Shown in pieces: positions 57,830 to 64,000 of a DNA stretch of 64,000 bases. A program made the translations under genes and the position numbers. Numbering within the stretch: the stretch's first letter is position 1; the number at the start of each line of letters is the position of its first letter. Below the pieces are notes generated by a model that was not told the origin of the DNA, ran no database searches, and worked only from the letters and a program-made list of their open reading frames with translations. The stretch comes from Strigamia acuminata (Eukaryota > Arthropoda > Chilopoda > Geophilomorpha > Linotaeniidae): NCBI GenBank assembly GCA_949358305.1, contig OX442314.1, forward strand, positions 21,569,060 to 21,633,059. Reading direction: 5' to 3'.

Positions 57830-60800
57830 ATGGATCCGGAAAATTGTCTGAAGTGTTTTGTATCTTCAGCCAAACAGTATTGTATCAAGAAGAATGAGAA
57901 TACATTAAGATCATTGCACAAACAACTCGACGTAAGTGAACAAGAACCAATTCCGTAGTTTGATATTTTGGTACTTATTATTACGGTATTTCTATTTTTT
58001 GTAGAACGTGCTGCACTTGAAATTCACGCTAGATTCGTTTGATCCACGGAGTTTACTCATTTCCGACTGTATAATCAATCTGATTGAATTGCTGAATGAT
58101 CCAGATCAACATCCAAATAATTCGGGATTTAAAGAAAAAATTATTGATTTTTTTACAAACTTAAGTGTGTAATTTTAAAGATACAATTTTTATTGATTCG
58201 GTTAATTAATTTTAATGATTGCAGCCCGTGAACAGCCGCTTCTTTCACACATGGTTCAGGACATCTTTAATTTGTCACTCGCTTTGGAAACGTTTTTGTC
58301 TGCAAGAGTTGATGATCATGAAAATGCAGTTTTCCAGAAAAGTTTACATTTATTGGAGTTTGTAACTAGAACTGCACCTGTGGAATTATCCAATGGAATT
58401 AATGATGATTTATTGCTATTTATTATAAAAAATATGTAAATTTATTTTATTCATTTATTTTTTGTGGAAATTTAAATAATCTTTTTATCAATTTTCGTGC
58501 AGCTTTTTATCCGATTCAATTTTATTAATTCCTTGCTTGAAGCTTCTCGCTAATTTATGCCGTCATTCGAAGCGGATTCTTCATCGTGTTCAGTCGTTGG
58601 TATTTATTTAGCAGATACAGCTCGGAAATAATTTTATTCATAATTTTTATATTCTTTTTAAAGGAAAACTACACATCTTTCTGCAAAAATTTAATGTCGA
58701 TGGTAAAAATTGACTCGATTCTTGCGGTTTCTGCATTGTCGCTGTTCACTGCTTTGGTCAATCAAGACCCACTTGGAGAAAAGGTTGTTTTAATTTGATT
58801 GTGAGAATTATGACGATTAAATTGACTATTTTTACAGCTCATGAGTCCGACAATAATCCAAGAAACTATTGAAATTTTATTCAATATTTTTGCGAAGGAA
58901 AGCAGCAATGAGAAAACGTTTTCAGCCGCTGTGCATTTATTTTTAAATTTGTTGGAAAATCCAAAAGTTGTAAATCGTTTGGGAAGGTAATGGAGAAATA
59001 GACGAATTTTTTGTATATTATTTCATCTATTATTTTTATTTTCAGATACAAACATTTAAATACTTGTTTATCGCATATATTGGATAAAATTTTGCCCGCT
59101 TTAAGTCCAGCGTCAGTCACAAAAATACTTCAGTTCTTTAACTCGTTGTACGCGCTGGAGTCAGCGGAGTCCATCGTAGGTCTGATTGTGAAAGACGAAA
59201 TCGAAGCGGAGAACCCGAGCCTAATAAAATTAGCTATTGATAGAATATCAACCGATAATGAGCAAATTGAGTCTAGTTTAATTGCATTGGATTTTCTAAC
59301 GAACACGTTTAAGGTAACGGAATTTCATTGGTTATTTATTTTTTATTTATTTTTCATATTTGCATATTTACAGTTTATCGTACCACCTGCTGAAGCGTTT
59401 GATCTGGGCGATCTTGTCACTTTGTTCGTGACAAAATGTGGACAAATAATAACTCAACAATTTGAGGCGGATAAATTGAGCGCAAAGTGGAGATGCGAAC
59501 AAACTGCTCAAATTTTCTCGGCTTTCACTAATATCCTTTTACCACCTCGTAGCTTTTAAGTTTTAATCAACTTGTAATGTTGTTTTTCTTAATTTTGATT
59601 CAATTTTGTTAGCTGAGCCTCTTTATAAAGAAAGAATTACGCAGCACGTTCAGTTGGAACTTTGTCAGCATTTAATCGACACACAATTTGTAAACAATAT
59701 TTTACAACCTGATAGAATTTTTTCAGTAACCGACTGGAGGTAAAAGCATTAGAAAATAATAAATAATGTTAAACAAATAAATTTTAATTTAATTTTAATT
59801 TTTTTTTTAATTAGTGAGAATGGAGTTGATGTTGTGATCCAAATAATTAATTACTCATTATGTTTAGTCGAATATGCACCAGAATATAAGGAGTTTATTA
59901 CTTTAACGTTACAAGTAAGTAATTTTGTTTTAATTATTTAAAAAAAAAATTTAAAATCAATTTATTTTTATAGGATTGGCGGCTTATTCCATTTCTCGCA
60001 TCCCATCTGTCGTCCGCATCGAAAGAGAAAGTGCAACTTGCATTTAAAATAATCCAAAAAGGGATTGTGTCAAATTGCATCTCTTTTGAGAGGTTAATCA
60101 TTATTCATCATTATTATTTATTGATTGTATTTTTTAAAACGTTTTTGTCATTAGGTTATCGGAATTATTGGCATCAAACTCCAGAAAATCGAGGCAAAAC
60201 CCACTAAATGCTTCGGTGGAATCTCAAATAAATACAGATAAAATCGTTTGCCCACTTAGTCCACAAAAGAGTAATCAGAACCGCCAAAAAGTAGACGATC
60301 TGATCGAAAAAATGGAAACTGGATTAAAAGTAACAAATGTTGATACCGTAATAGATATTAAAAAATTAATTTATAATTATAATTATTATTTTTTTTTTAT
60401 TTATACAGATGAATGATGTTAAACCGAGTGAAATAATGCAGATGTACGAATATAAAATCGAATCTTTTAGTGTAAGTTGATTTATTATGTAAGTTTGAAC
60501 GAATTAAATTAAGTTATCTTAAATTTTAGATGAAAGAAAAACATCTCCACGAGTTATTAGATGCTAAATCAAATGCTTTACAACATCTGGAACGTATTTT
60601 AAGCCAATATCGATGTAGGTGGGCACAAAGTGATGCCGAAGCGCTAAATCTTCGAAGACTTTTGCAGGAAGCTGAGAAAAGAACCGAAGCAGCTAAACAG
60701 CAAACTGTAGCGGCTATGCTGCAGCAGCAAGATTTACAACGGAAACACGACAAAGATTTGGACGAATTGAGGAATAAAATGGATGAAATTGTCGAGGAGC

Positions 60801-61509
60801 GAAATGAGTTGTTGGATAGGTGAAATATGTTCACAAAATATACGAAAAATTGAATTTTAATCAAACATTTTATGTTTACAGGTCGGAAAAGGCAGAAGAA
60901 ACGATCAGAGAATTGAATAAAGAAAAGGAACGAAAAGATCAAATCAATAAATTATTGCAACAACACATCGATGATTATAGACAAAACGAAACGATTTTGT
61001 CAAACAAATTATCGGATTTGGAGAAAGTGAAAAAACAATTAAGCGGTCAATTGAAAGAGAAGGAAGTGGAGTTGAACGGTGATTTTATTCTAATTAAGCT
61101 TAAAATGAATGAAAAGTAATTTTTATTTTTATTTTTACCAGAAAATAATAAGAAAATTGAGAAATTGAAGGAAAAATTGACGGACCACAGCGTGAAAATT
61201 GAGGACCAAGAAAAGCAAATCTTGAAATATAAGAATAACATCGAGAGCTTAGAACTTGAGAAAAGTTCCCTGCAAGAGGAAGTACGTAAATTCCAACGTT
61301 TAATGTTAATTTTGTACATATTTGATGTTCCTTTCTAGATTGTGGTGGTGGAAAACACAAATACGGATTTGGACAGGCAATTAAAAGAGAACGAGATTAA
61401 ACTTAAAGAGAAATGCGAGGAATTAGATAAGCAAAAAAATATTACTTCACTTATTCAAAATATTATGAGCGGAAGAGTGGATTTAAGTCTTCTAGAAGGA
61501 AAAAAATAA
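57830..61509 (+). CDS. CIP2A: CIP2A (cancerous inhibitor of PP2A, KIAA1524)
   Basis: Armadillo-repeat and coiled-coil protein that restrains PP2A and, in vertebrates, acts with TOPBP1 in mitotic chromosome repair. Seventeen exons: 57830-57931, 58005-58164, 58225-58435, 58503-58599, 58664-58783, 58838-58986, 59046-59313, 59374-59548, 59613-59739, 59815-59914, 59974-60092, 60155-60329, 60409-60471, 60530-60819, 60882-61078, 61142-61281, 61339-61509; 887 aa versus 905 in human. Diagnostic blocks are PCLKLLANLCRHSKRI, KVDDLIEKMETGL, EIMQMYEYKIESFSMKEKHL and YRCRWAQSDAEALNLR, then a coiled coil (about 620-870) ending IMSGRVDLSLL. The start is the ATG before DPENCLK; in-frame ATGs at 57812 and 57740 are alternatives. 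The exon-8 donor (GTAGCT) is the least certain join. Confidence 0.9.
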
Positions 61510-61572
61510 TTTTTTTATAAGAAAAAAATGCCTTTATAAATAATAGTTTACAAATACTTTGGAATTTCAAAA

Positions 61573-61578
61573 AATAAA
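61573..61578 (+). terminator. Polyadenylation signal of CIP2A
   Basis: AATAAA 64 bp after the CIP2A stop codon. Confidence 0.55.
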
Positions 61579-61654
61579 GTAAATATTTTTCAATTAAATA
61601 AATATTTTGTCTAACTTAGCTAGTAATAGGAGCCAAGAATTCATATGTAAATAT

Positions 61655-61809
61655 TTAGGCAATTTCTACGCCACTTGTGTATGATCGTTGAGTAGAACAG
61701 GCAACTTTCACAACTGTGCTGGAAATAGACGGGTTTTCGTAATGTAGATTGTAGGTGGGTAATGGTCCTGACCTCCGCCCGAAAGACATGTATTCTTCCA
61801 TCGCCATCG
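61655..61809 (-). CDS. Possible terminal exon of an unknown minus-strand gene
   Basis: After a good minus-strand acceptor (GGTTATACAG) an open stretch of about 50 codons reads MAMEEYMSFGRRSGPLPTYN and ends QRSYTSGVEIA before TAA. Its Ser/Thr-rich, YxxL-containing character would suit a cytoplasmic tail, but I recognise no family and found no upstream exon. It may be spurious. Confidence 0.25.
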
Positions 61810-61906
61810 CTGTATAACCCAAGAAGGTGAGTTCAGATGTGATAAAGAAGTCATAGATTTTATTTTGCCATAAGTTTTTAATGTTTACGGGCACAGGGCG
61901 GAGCAT

Positions 61907-63227
61907 TTAAAATAAAATGAAAAGTTTTCGAAATCAAATAAGCGGATATAAATAACATTTCCTTTTCCTTGTTTTGTTTGTGCATTACAGCATAATGTGG
62001 GACGCTCTTGTGGTTTACTACCCAAAAAAAATATTTTTTTAAATGTTTTTTTTCCGGTAGATTACGCAACTTGTTAGGAAACGAAAGGCGTTTCGAACAA
62101 GGTTTAATTTTATCCATCTGTCTTGACTGAGTTATACAATAATATACTTGACAACACAAAAACGAAGCTCCATCAGAACTGTAACTTGAGGCCGATAGTA
62201 CGTCACGACTCACGAAAACAAACACATGCTCCGACAAAATTGAATGTTTAGATGTTACAAAAGATTCTTTTGTTGTAAGAAAAAAAATTGACAAAAGTGA
62301 AAATTCAAATGTGGATTTTATGTGCACACCTTGGCAGCTCCGTGCCCTTAGATGGAGCTGAAGTCCCGGAAGTGGTATTTGGACCAATGGGACAGGCGTG
62401 AGGAAACGGAAATTGGCACAATCTGGTCAGAAAAGGCATCCTGCTATGCGATTGTGGAAGTGGCAGGAGTATGGGCACTGAGGGGTCCAGTTGGGCAATG
62501 TGGAGACAAGCCGCTGACCATTCTGTCTTCGGCCATGTGGTCAGTAGTTGGGCTAGGAGGACAGACGCAGCAATGCGACCCAAGGATTCTTAGTAATGCA
62601 CGTTAGGAGCACTGACCCATAGACAAACTGAATAAAGGCCATAAACTTTAATCCAGTGTGTATTGCTTGTCTTTTTCGTTAATCGTGGTCTATCCAAAGC
62701 ATGGAACTACGGAAACAATTGCCCATAAAGTTTGTTTTCAAAAATGCTCATAATTAGGTTAAATAATTAGGTTAAAATACTGCAGAACGAAAATGTAGTT
62801 AATGTGTTTCGTAGGATGAACGCAGCTGTGACATATGGTCGCACACGGGTTACAGGTTTATTATATATTACTTTAAGTTTAATACACCATTTTAGTTTGG
62901 TTACGGAATCACTACTGCGCATGGTATATTCACAGCTAAAAAAATCTGTAAAACTCCATAGTTGCCATGGAGACGAAGTATCGAAACAAATAAAAATCAT
63001 TCCAAGGTGAGTGTTTGGTCCGTCATGTTTGAATTTGGATGAGCTAGCATTGAGACAATAATACTAAAAGTTTTTTTAAAATATTTTTTTATGTATTTAC
63101 GACGTACAACGTGTACACATCCTATTTCTGATTTTCTAAGACCAATAAACAAGACACTTTTGCACTATTTGTACAAGCGCATTACTACAAGAAGGGAAAA
63201 TCGTCATCTCTGAACATGTGCTGTATA
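61907..63227. other. Spacer and 5' region of the TMEM45-like gene
   Basis: No recognised exon. The stretch 62330-62660 (GC-richer, ending in AATAAAGG and a CCATAAACTTTAATCC segment) looks like an LTR or similar repeat, but its borders are unclear. A donor AAG|GTGAGT at 63007 could end a 5' UTR exon for the gene at 63666. Confidence 0.4.
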
Positions 63228-63488
63228 AGGGGCCATCCAAAAATTACGTAATGCACCAAGGGGAGGAAGGGGGTTTCAAATTTTGTTACAATCCATGTAA
63301 AAAAAAATTTAAATTTTAAATAATCAAAATATAATCATTTTTTTATGTTTTCTGGAAAATTTGGGGGGGGGGGATTTCAGTTTTGTTACGTAATTAGGGG
63401 GTGAGGGGTTTATGAATTTGTTACGACTATGTTACAGAGGAGGTCTAAAAATCCCAAATTTGCGTTACGTAATTTATGGACGGCCCCT
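63228..63488. mobile_element. MITE with GGGGCC...TACGTAA ends
   Basis: AGGGGCCATCCAAAAATTAC on the left and GTAATTTATGGACGGCCCCT on the right are inverted copies; the interior is AT-rich and G-rich. Elements with such ends are common in arthropod genomes. It lies inside the presumed 5' UTR intron of the TMEM45-like gene. Confidence 0.7.
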
Positions 63489-63665
63489 AATTATATTAGC
63501 TCGATATTCCGTGCGCTGACTCATGGAACTTTATTTTATGTAGCTATAATTATAGTTTAACCATCGAAGTACAGGTACTAACCCACCCTATAAACAAACT
63601 TTTGCATTAAAATTACAACATTACAATTTCGAAATGCACTTGCATTTTCCAGATTGCGGCTCAAT

Positions 63666-64000
63666 ATGGGAACATTTGCCGGTCACGTGGTACCCGGCTC
63701 CTGTTTTATCTTCATCTCCTTATGGTGGACTTTTAACATCTACCGAAACCACTACAGATCGATATGTAACAATAGGAAATTTCGCAGTTCCACGTGGTTT
63801 TCATTCAACGAGAATTCCAATTTTCCTACAGAGAGCCTGCTCAAGTTGGGTCTCGTTGTTCTGGGCATATCCGGAGAAACGTACACCGCTTTCGATCGCA
63901 ATGGCGTTTTTCAACACCTCGAAAACGGACAACACATAAGCATGTTTTTCTTTTTCGGCATCCAGTCGATCGTAGAAATATTACAATTCTACAAGTTCCC
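63666..64000 (+). CDS. TMEM45-family (DUF716) multi-pass membrane protein, 5' part
   Basis: First 111 codons of a gene that runs off the window. The protein begins MGTFAGHVVPGSCFIFISLW, like the conserved GH-x-LPG-x-FF opening of TMEM45A/B. It continues with LVVLGISGETYTAFDR and GQHISMFFFFGIQSIVEILQ, the second and third hydrophobic segments of this seven-pass family. An acceptor (TTTTCCAG at 63652) precedes the ATG, so a 5' UTR exon lies upstream, possibly ending at 63006. Its role in the family is poorly known. Confidence 0.85.
   Translation, partial: MGTFAGHVVPGSCFIFISLWWTFNIYRNHYRSICNNRKFRSSTWFSFNENSNFPTESLLKLGLVVLGISGETYTAFDRNGVFQHLENGQHISMFFFFGIQSIVEILQFYKF

Noticed and set aside
62352-62606. 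84-codon plus-strand frame (MELKSRKWYLDQWDRREE)
   Set aside because: Sits in a repeat-like stretch ending in AATAAAGG; more likely part of an LTR than a gene, and borders could not be fixed.
1-64000. CRISPR array, bacterial operons or rRNA/tRNA genes
   Set aside because: The tandem repeats lack unique spacers, the genes are intron-bearing, and no rRNA or complete tRNA was recognised.

Overview
The window looks like arthropod nuclear DNA. It is AT-rich, with multi-exon genes whose introns are mostly 50-80 bp and GT-AG bounded. The CHMP2A and AEBP2 (Drosophila jing-like) proteins read as arthropod versions. Because CIP2A and thymidine phosphorylase are present, I lean towards a non-insect arthropod such as a springtail or crustacean; that species-level guess is weak. 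All exon joins were made by reading splice sites and checking codon phase by eye, and no alignment was run.

Left part (1-26 kb): a compact block of conserved single-copy genes. It holds the 3' end of PRMT3 (+), thymidine phosphorylase TYMP (-), the spliceosome factor TFIP11 (+), the ESCRT-III subunit CHMP2A (-), the PRC2 cofactor AEBP2 (+, about 12 kb with two phase-matched alternative first exons) and a METTL25-family methyltransferase (-). PRMT3 and TYMP converge with stop codons 38 bp apart. TYMP and TFIP11 diverge across 208 bp. These genes act in unrelated processes, and nothing suggests co-function.

Middle (27-53 kb): a young region of mobile DNA and duplicated detoxification-type genes. 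It opens with a full-length Ty3/gypsy retrotransposon (27363-33744) with LTRs that look identical, a GATAT target duplication and one uninterrupted 1,687-codon gag-pol frame. Three intact tandem CYP2-clan cytochrome P450 genes follow (34000-36204, 38033-43835, 46915-51875), each with eight exons of the same lengths and 500 codons. Two broken P450 pieces lie between them. The second and third genes are sister copies: they share an intron-2 insertion, an intron-5 hairpin and downstream repeats that the first lacks. Two long palindromic 'foldback' elements, several hAT-type MITEs and a decayed RING-finger gene fill the introns and spacers.

Right part (53-64 kb): a 4.4 kb element bounded by inverted repeats. 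It carries a composite minisatellite and a frameshifted tyrosine recombinase. Then come the complete CIP2A gene (17 exons, 887 aa) and the first coding exon of a TMEM45-family membrane protein that runs off the window.

The least explained structures are the tyrosine-recombinase element with its 72-bp/28-bp array, the two foldback elements, and the intronic insertion with the RING fragment and the recurring CGCGACAT-type motif.
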